A DNA stretch of 64,000 nucleotides from Ditylenchus dipsaci (GCA_004194705.1 SADC01000916.1:219125-283124); one strand, 5' to 3'. Counted from the stretch's first letter, positions 47,089 to 57,964 are shown. Notes: generated from the sequence alone by a model not told the origin. Program-made: numbers and translations.

Positions 47089-48718
47089 TCACCCTTGAGT
47101 CCTGTGCCACGATTCAAGGGCGCTCGTTGTTTTGGGATTGTCTTGCATCAGTGATCCATGATGATTCCACACATCCGTTGAAAAGCGAGGAATTGTAATT
47201 CGTCATACAAATTGGTCTCACCGATCCAAGTCTAAAATAATTGTTTGAGGGAATTCTAATTCTAATTTTAGCACCTTTGTCATATACTGAACAAACGCAG
47301 GCAATCTATCCACATCATGAAATTGTAACCGATGCCGGCAATGTCAGATCTGTTAGGTCTCTGAACGCTTAGAACTACTTCTCTTATTGGCAAAAGTGGA
47401 AGTATCCAGAACTCTCTGATGTAAGCTTGAAATGCAGCATCTTTGTTGCACTTTTTCATTACACCAACAGTCTAAGTTTTTTTGCTCAACGATAAGATAA
47501 TGAAAGTAGCAGCATCAGTGTATAGCTTCTTCTAAATAGTAACGTTGTTAGACCTAAAAATTTAGAAATATTCTCTCCACCAAATAACGACGAGTTGCAT
47601 TACGAATTGCAACCTCGAAATCAGTCAATATTTCAGTCACTTTCCATCTTGCTTGAAACCTTTCGTGAACACACATGCCGATAGCTTGTAAGACGTTATA
47701 GTAAGACTCCTCTGACTTGTCGGCATAAACACTGCCACAGCTGGAACGAAATTATTGTTGAAACGGACGTGAATTGCGTAAAGCTGACCCCAGCCACTTG
47801 GACGAGCAAAGAAAGTCCATCAGCAGCGAAAGACGCTGTTTCAAAAAGCCTAAAGATAAAGCGACTAAATAGGATACCGAAAATGGTGACTAAATTTACC
47901 TGCAGCATGAAACTCGACGACAAATAATAATTCGGTGAGCTACTGTTAAATGCCAGAGTCATAAATAACGAAAAGTGAGCCACCTACATGAAGCTTCCAT
48001 GTTCGAGGAATAATCAAAGATGCTGGATCTGTTAAGCCTTGTGGAAACATGCACTGCAAATAATCAAATAGACGTATAAGATAAATACTGAAACGAAGAC
48101 CTTTCGAAATTCATATTAATCGCTTAAAATCTTGATCAGGTCTAATGCGAAAAAGTACCTCATCGGAACATTCAGTAGCAGCGGAAAAAATAGAACGATT
48201 GTTTGCCTGCAAGTTTATAGTTTTGATAGCCTTTGTTCAATGTGGAAATTACCATTGGGGTAATGTCTGCCATTTAAAGCGCCCTGTCTATGATGACATC
48301 AACTTCTGTTTTGATGGAATCGGCTTCATGACTGTGGCTTTCTTCTGTCTCACATCGATACGTTGGAAAAGCGTGTTCTGGCTTTAGCTCTGTCCATACC
48401 CTTTTAAAGCAGTTGGCCTCACGACAGTAGAATACCACTTCGTGTGCGAAACAGCACGATTGAGATCGAGGATGTTGACTGCTGACTGCTGATAAAGCTT
48501 GTAACCTTAATTAAATTAATGCATATCGATACACAATAACAAGTGATTATACCCGAATAAATGAGAATGAGTTGTTTTCTGGCTATCGATGAATCGAAGC
48601 TGAGCTCCCTCACAAGATTTGCAACCAGCAGAAATTCGCTCGCTAATCTTCTGGCTGTCCCTCTTCATCGCTTGAATTTTCCAAAGACGTCAATCTCTTC
48701 TTCACTCTCACTGTTCAT
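47089..48718 (-). pseudogene. MULE transposase, near complete, with several single-base breaks
   Basis: Mobilises Mutator-like elements by a DDE mechanism. From ATG at 48718 the product begins MNSESEEEIDVF, then RISAGCKSCEGAQLRFIDSQ. A FLYWCH-like finger follows (EVVFYCREANCFKRVWTELK ... ESHSHE, about 48268-48430). SLFVIYDSG lies near 47970. After one missing base comes DGTF (first catalytic Asp), then GWGQLYAIHVRFNNNFVPAV and ILTDFEVAIRNATRRYL with the second Asp (47570-47840). The C-terminal part reads FQAYIREFWILPLLPIREVV and ends TSALESWHRTQG, the family's 'tN..E.whr' motif. The FHF region and the third catalytic residue are not readable, perhaps because of indels. The breaks fit sequencing deletions (for example GGAACT read as GGACT), so it may be less damaged than it looks. 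Confidence 0.85.
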
Positions 48719-48783
48719 GATAGAACAACTAAAGCCAATGTTTCAAATAATAATACTTTTGAGAAAAATTGAGAGGTTACGAC

Positions 48784-48977
48784 CAGGGTGGTATACTCGA
48801 CGATTACCTCAGCCATCAGCCTCAGCCTCAGCCGGCTGAGGTCTGAAAATTTTCCTCAGCCTCAGCCGTCAGCCGGGCCGAAATTTTCTACCTCAGCCAT
48901 CAGCCTCAGCCTCAGCCGGCTGATGGCTGAGTTTAACCTCAGCCGGCTGAAGTCAGCCGGCTGAGGTTACCACCCTG
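48784..48977. mobile_element. hAT-like MITE, ends CAGGGTGGTA, TSD GTTACGAC
   Basis: GTTACGAC at 48776-48783 and 48978-48985 flanks CAGGGTGGTA and taccaccctg. The inside is cagcctcagccggctga repeats. It sits just upstream of the transposase start. Confidence 0.9.
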
Positions 48978-49421
48978 GTTACGACCTTCCAAAGTAAACT
49001 ACAAGAAATTATAGGTTTCCTTTTTTTCATATTCCAATCTGTTTTCATCGAAAACTGCAAATTTCTAGACTTTTTTCTTCAAAAAAATCTTTTCGCGAAA
49101 TTTATTTCAACCAAAAAATGATTTTCCAAATCAAATTCTTCGAAAACAGACTTTTTCCAAATTGGCGCCCGAAAATCGACTGCTCCCAAAATCGACTGCT
49201 CCCAAACCGACTGCTCCCAAAATCGACTGTTCCCAAAATCGACTTTTTCCAAAAAGAAATTTCCAAAACGGTTACAGCCATATGTTTTTACTGCACCGCG
49301 ACAATATGATAATTAGCGAAGAAATTCGATTTTTTCGATGATATGAACCCATTGAGGATACAGGACCTAATTAGAGAAGGCCAAGGATGTATTGTGCAAG
49401 TTGGAGCATACAATTTTGCGG

Positions 49422-50155
49422 GGCTGAAATTGATTTCACGCACCAAAATACTGATTTCCCCAGTAATTAGTGATTTCCCCCAGTAAATTTTGGATTTCCT
49501 GCAGTAAATTTTGCGGGAATTTGAATTTTCAGGTCAGAAAATACCTTCAGCTGGTCAGAATCCCACCCCAGAGTGGCCAGAAGTCCTGAAAGTTGGTTTT
49601 TCGGGGGTTTACTAAAGGGGGGGGGGGTAAACTTTTTGCGAAAAATCGATTGAGCGGATCGAATTTCGGGTCCGATGGGCTCAATTGCTCAGGATTCCAC
49701 CCTTAACCATTCTCAATCATCTTAAACCACCCTAAACCATCCCAAACTTCTCCAGACCAGTATCTAACTACCCTAAATCAGTGCTTAGGTTGGTTTAAGA
49801 TAGTTGAGAATGGTTAAGGGTGGAATCCTGAGCAATTGAGCCCATCGGACCCGAAATTTGATCCGCTCAATCGATATTTCGCAAAAAGTTTACCCCCCCC
49901 CCCTTTAGTAAACCCCCAAAAAACCAACTTTCAGGGACTTCTGGCCACTCTTGGGTGGGATTCTGACCAGTTGAAGGTATTTTCTGACCTGAACATTCAA
50001 ATTCCCGCAAATTTACTGGGGGAAATCAGTAATTTACTAGGGGGAATCAGTAATTTACTGAGGGAATCAGTATTTTGTTTGAAATTCAAATTTACTGGGG
50101 GAAAATAATTTACTGGGGCAAATCAGTATTTTGGTGTGTGTTTTTAGTTACAGCC
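49422..50155. mobile_element. Palindromic GGCTG MULE inside an RPB1 exon, TSD ATTTTGCGG
   Basis: ATTTTGCGG (codons for the end of HTILR) occurs at 49413-49421 and 50156-50164. The ends are GGCTGAAATTGATTTCACGC and GGCTGTAACTAAAAACACAC. The whole element is one palindrome (arms 49422-49788 and 49789-50155) with the same core as 17366-17908. The 9-bp TSD fits Mutator-like insertion. A TTTTTAGTTACAG at the right edge could act as a splice acceptor, but no matching donor was found. Confidence 0.9.
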
Positions 50156-51393
50156 ATTTTGCGGAAGGTCACCTCGGACACTGCAATCTATTATGATCCT
50201 GATCCGACGAACAGGTAATCGGTTTAGTCTCATTTTATTCGCTTACCCGCTTGTTTTAGATGTATCGAAGAAGACCGTGACTGGCTGAGCATTTACGAAG
50301 AGATGCCCGACTTCAACCTGATAGTCCTTGGCTGCTGAGACTTGAGTTGGATCGCAAGCGAATGACGGACAAGAAGTTGAGCATGGAAGCTGTGGCCGAG
50401 AAATTCACGCTGCATTTGGAGAAGATCTCAAAGTTGTCTTTGCCGACGACAATGCGGAGAAGTTGGTGTTTCATCTTCGGCTCAGTAGTCAGGCAGGCAA
50501 AGATAGCGAGGTTTGTCGACGCTGCTTATGAATATTAAAATTAACGTTTGATATTTAAGGAACAAATTGATAAAATGGAGGATGACGTCTTTCTGCGTTG
50601 CATTGAAACCAATTTGCTGAGTGATCTTACTCTACAGGGTACTATGATTTCGGTTCTACTGATGATTTACATTGTCTCATTGCAGATGTTGACTCAATTT
50701 CTAAAGTTTACATGCACAAGCCCATAACAGAAGATAAGAAGCATGTTTGTATCACTGAGGATGGAGGCATTAAAATGGTTGCCGAGTGGATCTTGGAAAC
50801 AGATGGTACCGCTCTGTTGGAGGTACTTTTGTTCGGTTTATTATTGTAATCATCCTTTTGACCAATGTTATCAGGTGCTGAGTGAACCCACCGTTGATCC
50901 AGTGCAAACTTACAGCAACGAGATTTGTGAAATCTTTTCCGTGCTAGGTATTGAAGCTGCAAGAAAGGCAATTGAGCGAGAAATGAATCATGTCATCAGT
51001 TTTGACGCCTCTTACGTCAACTACCGACATTTGGCTCTGCTGTGTGATGTGATGACTACGAAAGGTAATGCTATTAGACTGTGCGTGTTTTTCCCCACCA
51101 ATTCAACACCTTCATCTAGGACATTTGATGGCCATCACTCGGCATGGGATCAACAGGCAGGAAGTAGGCGCTTTGATGCGATGCACTTTCGAGGAAACAG
51201 TGGACATTCTGGTTGAGGCAGCTATTCATTGTGAAATCGATCCGGTCAAAGGCGAGTTTACTTACTTCCTGTGGTTTCTATGTGCTTTTATCCTCGAAGT
51301 TTCAGGTGTGTCTGAAAATATCATGCTTGATCAGCTGGAAGTCAGCTGGCTTATGGTACGATGTCTCCAGCTCACAATCCATTGGCGCTAATT

Positions 51394-51741
51394 TATAGTC
51401 CAGCGTCTCCTGCATACAGTCCTGATTCTCTTGCATACAGCCCTACGTCTCCTTCATACAGCCCGACTTTACCAGCCTATAGTCCGACTTCTCCAGCTAA
51501 CAGCCCGACTTCTCCGGCATACAGTCTGACTTCTCCTGCGTACACTCCATCTTTGCCGATCTACAGTCCGTCTTCGCCTGTCTACACTCCTTCTTCTCTG
51601 GTCTACACTCCGTTTTCTCCTGTCTACGGCACATCGTCGCCAATGTACAGCCCGTCTTCACCGGTGTACAGGCCGTCTTCACCAGTCTACAGCCCGGATT
51701 CTCCAACGTACAGTCCCTCGGCATCTAATCAGTCTCCAAAG
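51394..51741 (+). repeat. RPB1 C-terminal heptad repeats (21-bp units)
   Basis: About 16 units such as [21 protein letters not shown] and YRPSSPV. The last units drift and end in NQSPK. Confidence 0.9.
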
Positions 51742-51778
51742 TGAAATATATTGTTATTGTTGATGTTATTATGAATTG

Positions 51779-51784
51779 AATAAA
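51779..51784 (+). promoter_or_regulatory. Polyadenylation signal AATAAA after RPB1
   Basis: AATAAA lies 35 bp past the stop codon at 51742-51744, so a native 3' end was included in the duplicated piece. Confidence 0.7.
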
Positions 51785-52904
51785 GCTTGGTTTTGTTGGC
51801 GGTCCCGTTTTTGCAATAGACACTCGTCCCTTTTTCTGTGGTTCTCTAGGCTGTAGGTGACACTTAATTCTAGGTATGGGTCTAAAACTATTCATTGTAC
51901 GGACATTTTCAACTTCCTCTACGTGAACCGTAACAATTACTGAAAAATTATCGTAAATTTATCTTACGTGTGACAAATTTGATTTTTACGATAAACTGTT
52001 CTCTAATTCAGGAAGGAATTTGAAAATGTCCGTACGATGAATTGGGTGTACGCCGTTAGATATGTATCGCTTATCTTACATTGAATCTATTGATACCATT
52101 CGACGCAGAATAGTGGGTTTCCATCATTGAAAAATGCCATATTGGGATTGGTTTTGTAAAAAAAGTTATGGACACTTGAAAGTTACTAAAGCCGCAGGAA
52201 GACCAAGGCATTTTTAGTTGAGTTTTGGATTACCTTGAGGGACCAAGGCCTACATAACGGTTCGAATGGTGTAGATGCCTTCTTTCTTCCTCCATAATAG
52301 GAAATTTGTAGTTGCTTTACGTGGTATGAATTTTTATTCCTATCAGGCTCGATGTTATCAGTAATTAACCTTCATAGTCGAAGGAGCTGTATTAATCTAG
52401 CCGGAATTGTGCTGAAAATGGGTTGAGGTAGAAGCGTCTTTGTCGTTAACCTAATTTTCAGCATCTAGTGTGGTTTGGCCTATCAACCTCAGGAACTGAT
52501 TTTAATGGTTTTCCAAGCAGTTCTTTATCGCTAAAAACGATACCCTGACTTCGGTAGGAAAGGTAAAACAAAACTTAATTAATACTTTGCAGGCTATCCA
52601 ACTAGACATTCGGAAGGTCACCTAATGGTAGTAACTTGCTGACAACGGATTTTGACTAACTAAAGCTTAATTGTGCTATTTACAAACTATTTTAGGCACA
52701 CAAGTCTGACTTGAAAAAAGTAATTTAAACCTAGAACTTTGCATCTCTGAAAATTTCCTGTTCGAAGCTCAAACTAGTAATTTTCGACATGCTCCGACTT
52801 CATTGTGAACACGAGTGGTGGATGCAGGTGTAGGAATGGAATCGGTATTTCTAGGCAGTTCTAAGACCAGTCTAGCATGTCTTATGAACTGAATTTTTGG
52901 CGCT
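51785..52904. other. No gene seen
   Basis: No frame of useful length exists on either strand and no bounded repeat was recognised. A short inverted pair (cggacattttcaa / ttgaaaatgtccg) lies around 51900-52035. Confidence 0.5.
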
Positions 52905-53135
52905 ACTATAGAATACCCCCCCCCCCCAAAAATCCGACCTTATAAAATCGCTGTAACTACCCTTGCAAACAACAAGTTTAGGCTTAGCCCTTAGGCTTGG
53001 GGGTAGGCCAGCGTACGGAAGTTGTGACTAATGAAGAGTTTGCGCACATTTTCCGGGGTCTGGGACATATATTTGGGTACTTTTTACTTAAGTTTTAAAA
53101 GGTCGGATTTTTGGGGGGGTATTCTATAGTAGGGT
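52905..53135. repeat. Inverted repeat with actatagaatacccccc ends
   Basis: actatagaatacccccccc and aaaaatccgacctt are inverted at about 53095-53135. The centre has ttaggcttgggggtagg family text. Confidence 0.75.
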
Positions 53136-54324
53136 CGAATTTTTTTATTTTTTTAGCTTTTAATTTCTCGATTTTTCTAAAGACGGCCTATTTCTCTACT
53201 GATGCGACGTACCGTATTTCTTTTAATAACTGAGCATGCCCAGTTATTATTCAACTGGGAAATTATCGATCCAAAATGGTCTTAAAGGGGGGGGGGACTT
53301 TATATACGCATCGCCCTAGGTTACAGGTTCGACTATCACTTGGTGCAAACCTTGTTTTTTTCCTTTTATTTACAAGTTTAGTGTCAAAATGTTGCTAAGG
53401 TTCTGGGCTTTCATACGAGCCATTATACAGATAAAAAGTTAGTATAAAAATAGAGCTCAAATTTGAAAAACATTGAACCATGTCCAATTCCATGACACCT
53501 TCAACAGGACTATCCCAGAACCATTAGGTATTAATTTGGAATTGACGTTTTTGTAATTTTTATTTACATACTCATTTGAAACCTTACACTCAAAATGTAG
53601 CCCTGCTTTTTGTCGTCTTTTTCAGCATACGGTTCAGGGGTGGAACGGAATTCCGATTTCCGTCTTCCGATTTCCGGCACTTTTTCTCTTCCGTTTTCCG
53701 ATTTCGATTTCCGAAAAAATCGGGCGAATTTCGGAAATTTCGGAAGAGAATAATTCACTTGAAAAATATTTTCGAAGTATTTTTTGCAGAAATGTCTTGC
53801 AAGGAAATGGAAGTTACAGCTTTGCAGAGCGTACACACTCATTTGGGCGAAACTCATTCGGGCGCCCTGGTTTAGGCGCCCTCATTTGGGCGCCATTACT
53901 ATATAGTGATTTTAAAATTATTTAAATAGTCTGAAAAGGCTATGTTAACTTCCGAGGTAGCATGTGAACCATCGGGTACCTGCCTAAAAAGAGTATCCAG
54001 CTCCACAATCCAAAAATTTTAGATTTTGTCAAAAAAATTTAAAACCATTGTATCGTACCCAAAACCAAGCGTTTAAAATGGTTTAATGATGAACGACCCC
54101 CAACTGTCGACCAAACTGACTGTCGACCCCCAACTGTCGACCCACCCAACTGTCGACCCCAACTGTCGACCCTCCCAACTGTCGACCCCCAACTGTCGAC
54201 TCTAACCTTCGACTTTGAGTAAAACAATTTGTAAAAGTAATTTAACGGGGTCCTAAATGTCGACTTCTGCCTGATTTTACACTTTCTCAAGAATTCAAAA
54301 ACACTATAAAAACAACATGCCATC

Positions 54325-54330
54325 TTTATT
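54325..54330 (-). promoter_or_regulatory. Polyadenylation signal AATAAA of the FLYWCH-like gene
   Basis: AATAAA on the minus strand lies 75 bp past the stop at 54405. Confidence 0.7.
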
Positions 54331-54404
54331 TCAACAACAAACTGAAATTAACTGAAGAACAAAAAATAACAATTTTCACCGAATACTAACATTGGCTGGA
54401 TTAT

Positions 54405-55505
54405 CTAATTTCTAAGAGCGTTGTCTTCTTCCTCCGAACTTCCTTGACCACTTTCTTCAAAGCCCTCTTCCTCATCTTGAGCTGGTTCCGACCTTCCATT
54501 GTATCCCGTAGATAGCCAATCTGAAGAAGAAATTTGGCAAGTTTTTTTTTTTATCAAAACCGCCATAATCAGCATCATCAGCCTATCGGCTGACTTTGTT
54601 CTCGTTAAATACTACCTTCTGTTCAGTCTTGGTCTCAGTGGATCTTTTGAATTCAGGCAACTTATGAAATTGTGGATCTGGCTTGCATTCTTTCTTCGGT
54701 TTGTTTGGCTGACTTTGTTCTTGTTGACTACCCCTTTCAACAGTTTCTGAAGCATGCCTATGATCTAAACAAAGCTACAAAACAAAATATACCTCAAAAA
54801 ATAGGGTAACTAACCCTTTGAGCTAGTTTGTTTGTAGCAGCAACAGCAATGATTTCAGTACATAGTTTTTCACCACTACACTTCTGCAACACCGATATGC
54901 AAAGAGCAATTGACTTTGTACAGCCAGATGGGCCACGGCTTTGTAAGATCCAGTGGACATATTTTGAAAGCTTTGGATAAGGCGGGCCTGTTAGAAACTT
55001 TTGCTGCGCGAGCTTCTTGACAAAACACTAAGAAATGAATGTAGGCTTCAAAATACTCGCAAAATACTCGTACCTTTTGACTTTCCAGCTAATTTGACCA
55101 CAACTTTCTTTTCTACGCTAACTATAGCCGAGGCCACCAATTCTTGTGTGCCACTTGCCAATTCAGCTTGCATGCTGCGTCTTGATTCGACTCCTTCCAC
55201 CTAAGTAGATAAATATTAACGTGATATATTTAAAGTAAGCTCAGAAATATTAACCTCACTTCGCTTCTTTGGCTGACGAAAATGGTTATAGTTAGGATCT
55301 TCATCAATTCGAACATTAGTGGTTCTATTCTCTTTTCGTAGAGGCAGCAGATAGTCTTTTGTTTTTTCCACCTGACTCGTAAAGCATAACAGCCATTGCA
55401 GCGGTAGTAGAAGACTTTGACACCATCAGATTTTATTGTCTTGCTCTTTTTGATCACCCAAGTATAGCAATGATCTGGACGACCAATACAATTGGTTACA
55501 GCCAT
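54405..55505 (-). CDS. FLYWCH-like zinc-finger protein carried by a MULE
   Basis: Probably binds DNA through an N-terminal FLYWCH-like finger of the kind found in MULE transposases. Exons: 55255-55505, 55074-55200, 54815-55015, 54616-54764, 54405-54520. It starts MAVTNCIGRPDHCYTWVIKK; KVFYYRCNGCYALRVRW and later NYNHFRQPKKRSE give a C-C-H-H set. Exon 2 reads ASAIVSVEKKVVVKLAGKSK, and exon 3 KLAQQKFLTGPPYPKLSKYV to IIAVAATNKLAQR. The last exons are best read as disordered and acidic (SETVERGSQQEQSQPNKPKK; DEEEGFEESGQGSSEEEDNA, ending LRN), although another frame there is open too. One frame slip lies in the A-run after RVRWK and one at the exon 2/3 junction. No DDE catalytic core is present, so it is not a complete transposase. 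An acceptor-like CAG lies 18 bp before the ATG. Confidence 0.65.
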
Positions 55506-55997
55506 TTTATTGCTTCCTATTCGCTGATTGTAAGAAAAGACTATAACAAGCATCTTAAAACAGGCAAATAAAACGAGCTTGACCGCTTCAAGCTATGTTA
55601 AATTACTTTTACAAATTGTTTTACTCAAAGTCGAAGGTTAGAGTCGACAGTTGGGGGTCGACAGTTGGGAGGGTCGACAGTTGGGGGTCGACAGTTGGGA
55701 GGGTCGACAGTTGGGGGTCGACAGTCAGTTTGGTCGACAGTTGGGTTTTTACCTTTAATGATACCCAAACAGCAACTTTACTTAAAAAAAGCCCGTGCCG
55801 AGGTAGGACGTGACTTAAAAAAGTATCTATTTGAATAATTTTGACACCGGTGTCAAAATTATCTCCCTCTCCCCCGATCCTCGGTGTGAAGTGTTACTTT
55901 ATTACTTAAATCATGAACGATAAACGACTTAACTTGCGATCATATACTTAGAACTCATTTAGCTAGTTTAAAATGGAGATGAAAAACATAGTTGACA

Positions 55998-56425
55998 CTC
56001 AGATTGACTCGAACCAGCAACCTCGCTGACGTGTATATGAAGCTCCGCAGCAACCGCACCCCAATTTAGACCAAGTGGTCGTCCACTTGGATCTAATTTT
56101 TTTAAATGCTTTTTTCGGGTTTCGAAACAATTTTTCTGCACTAATTCGAGCATGCTGAAGATGGTTTGACAATGGTAAAATCACGCTTTTATCGAGAAAT
56201 TTTCGAGATATTGCTAACGATTGATTTTGATAAATCAAGAATTAGCAATAACTCAAAATTTCTCGATAAAATGTGATTTCACCACTGTCAAACAATCTTC
56301 AGAAGCTCGAATTAGTTCAGAAAAATGATCTTGGTATCCACAAACGTGAACATTTTTCGATCCAAGTAGACGACCACTTGGACATCCACCGCCGAGGTTG
56401 CTGGTTCGAATCCACCTGGGTGCAC
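55998..56425. repeat. CCAAGTGG MITE (56073-56386) flanked by inverted tRNA-like text
   Basis: gaccaagtggtcgtccactt starts the MITE. Outside it, actcgaaccagcaacctcg on the left is mirrored by cgaggttgctggttcgaat on the right, which contains a B-box-like ggttcgaat. Confidence 0.7.
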
Positions 56426-57401
56426 ACTTCATTTTTTACCGTAATTTAAATATATAAAGACGAATGTTTGACCGTTCAGGACATTTGGGTGAAAAACTCC
56501 TACTCAAAATAAACCCCTACTCTGAAGTTACCTGGATATCAACCTGTCCAGGTGGTACTCAACCCTAGATTTGGGATTGAAAGTGGACCATTGAATGTGG
56601 ATCTAGAACACTGAGGCTGGAGGTAAATATCACTGTTGAGGTTGAAAATCACTATATAATAATGGCGCCCAAATGAGGGCGCCCAAATGAGTTTCGCCCA
56701 AATGAGTACGAACCGATGCATGTGTACAACATTAAATTTTGGCACTATGAAATTTTTTGAATTTCTTCCGATTTCCGTCTTCCGATTTCCGATTTCCGGC
56801 AGTTTTTTTCTTCCGATTTCCGACTTCCGGTTTTGAGAATTTTCTACTTCCGGTTCCGATTTTTGTTCCGACTTTTTTTTGTCTTCCGTTCCAGCCCTGA
56901 TACGGTTGTATGAAATCATGTAAATTGAAATCTAAAAAAATTGTCAGTTCCTAAATAATAACGAAACCCTGCCCCTCAAAAATACTCTTTTCTTCCTTGG
57001 TCATAACTTCGCTAGCTACCTTTTTTTTCTAGAGTGATTTCGGTGCGGACAAATTTCTATCTGGTTCCTCATGAAATTCCGATTCTATAAAGTCATAAAA
57101 CGCGTTGACAAAAAAAATTGGTGAAGGCTCAGGCTATATATAGATAGGTACGCATCATTTTGGCTAGTTTCCTTTAATTTTGGTGATCATTTGCTCAAAA
57201 TCGCCAAATTGAGGCAGTTGCGGACAGCAAAGCAGGGCTGGAAATGGTTGCAATCGATTGCTCAATTAATTTTTGCCATTAAATTCTAGGCCTTGTTTTG
57301 TTAGAGACCAAGTTGAAAAATCGTACAGAAGTTCAATGATTCGGGAAAAAAATTGAATTCCCGGGCCCCACCTCTTATTAGCGTGGGCATGCCCCTTTGA
57401 A

Positions 57402-57760
57402 GGACCATCGCCGTCGATGACAATGTCAATTTCGAGTTTTTGAATTCGCGGGGACAGCTGATTTATTTCGAAAATATATTTCGAATTTTTTTGTTTGCGA
57501 TTAAAATTTGTTAAAAGTTAAGAACCCTCCACTAGTCGAGCCCAACGTTGCTTGACAATGCCAGATCGGACGACTTAGACGACTCCCATTAAGCTATAAC
57601 CTATTATAGACACCTGTTGACTCACCTCACCTAGTCAATAAAATTTAAATTCAAGATGAAAATAAAAAAATAATCTGCGAAAATATTTTTCGCATTTCTG
57701 GCTGTCCCCGCCAATTCGAAAACTCGAAATTGCCATTGTCATCGACGGCGTAGGTCCTTA
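57402..57760. repeat. Palindrome with ggaccatcgccgtcgatga arms
   Basis: ccgtcgatgacaatg and aattcgcggggacagc on the left recur inverted before 57760. The flanking cctcttattagcgtgggcat text also occurs near 9505. Confidence 0.75.
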
Positions 57761-57761
57761 A

Positions 57762-57955
57762 AGGACCACGCTTTTTGCGCGCAGCGACATGTGCAAAATT
57801 TTAATTGCCGGGGACACTTCTCTTTCGTCTCTTTCTGTACTCTTTTCGAATTGTTTGAAATGACCCAAAGATACAGTGCGAGATGAAAGAGAAGTGTCCC
57901 CCTCCAATTCAAATTTGTACATGTCGCTGCGCGCAAAAACCATGGTCCTTTAAAG
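57762..57955. repeat. Palindrome with ggaccacgctttttgcgcg arms
   Basis: gcgcgcagcgacatgtgc is mirrored at about 57923-57945. Both arms hold ggggacacttctctttc. Confidence 0.8.
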
Positions 57956-57964
57956 TAAAAAAAC

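Larger units (their letters stand above)
44086..49279. mobile_element. 5.2-kb Mutator-like element with GGCTGTAACCG ends
   Basis: Left end ggctgtaaccgttttggaaa at 44086 and its inverse at 49279 share about 50 bp, followed inward on both sides by ttttgggagcagtcg repeats. The interior, all on the minus strand, holds a MULE transposase (47089-48718) and a second small gene (44679-45013), plus a 1.94-kb palindrome (45101-47044) and a hAT MITE (48784-48977). The flanks (gctttcttag and atatgttttt) do not match, so a TSD is not preserved; the two ends may have been re-assorted. The ends match the shorter elements at 17366-17908 and 49422-50155. Confidence 0.7.
49375..51744 (+). pseudogene. RPB1 (partial): RNA polymerase II largest subunit, 3' part only, interrupted
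   Basis: Catalytic subunit of RNA polymerase II. Exons: 49375-49421 continued at 50165-50214 (split by a transposon), 50260-50510, 50560-50638, 50686-50822, 50875-51064, 51120-51251, 51306-51744. Readable blocks include [103 protein letters not shown] and ITRHGINRQ, all in RPB1 order. The C-terminal domain (51394-51741) has only about 16 heptads of Y-S-P-x-S-P-x type, several degenerate, against about 40 or more in most animals. Single bases are missing after PDFNL and in the run before [10 protein letters not shown], and the linker before the CTD is shortened or out of frame. The intron after exon 51120-51251 starts GC (GCGAGT). No upstream exons were found. A truncated duplicate is likelier than the working gene. 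Confidence 0.9.
54091..55753. mobile_element. MULE with GTCGACAGTTGGG minisatellite arms, TSD TTTAATGAT
   Basis: TTTAATGAT at 54082-54090 and 55754-55762 flanks a 1663-bp unit. Inverted arms (about 54091-54245 and 55598-55753) are arrays of ccaactgtcgacc units followed by a unique stretch (ccttcgactttgagtaaaac). Both arrays begin 9 bases in from the element edge. The only gene inside is a FLYWCH-like protein gene on the minus strand. The 9-bp TSD and long TIRs fit Mutator-like elements. Confidence 0.82.
53635..56899. mobile_element. 3.27-kb hAT-like element, TSD ATACGGTT, carrying a nested MULE
   Basis: ATACGGTT stands at 53627-53634 and 56900-56907. The ends are CAGGGGTGGAACGGAA and, inverted, CAGGGCTGGAACGGAA. 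Subterminal sequence is inverted for roughly 260 bp per side, including catttgggcgcc motifs (53830-53905 and 56650-56712) and tatatagtga. Inside are the MULE at 54091-55753 with its gene and a CCAAGTGG MITE. No hAT transposase is recognised. A relative of the empty target is at 6480-6660. Confidence 0.85.

Noticed and set aside
54405..54764. Basic alternative frame for the last two exons of the FLYWCH-like gene (ALKKVVKEVRRKKTTLLEIR)
   Set aside because: It is open, but the acidic frame has more typical disordered composition. Indels prevent a firm choice, so it is mentioned as a possibility only.
53635..56899. Treating the FLYWCH-like gene as the hAT transposase
   Set aside because: No BED finger, RNase H-like core or hAT dimerisation motif is present. 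The gene sits in a nested unit with a 9-bp TSD.
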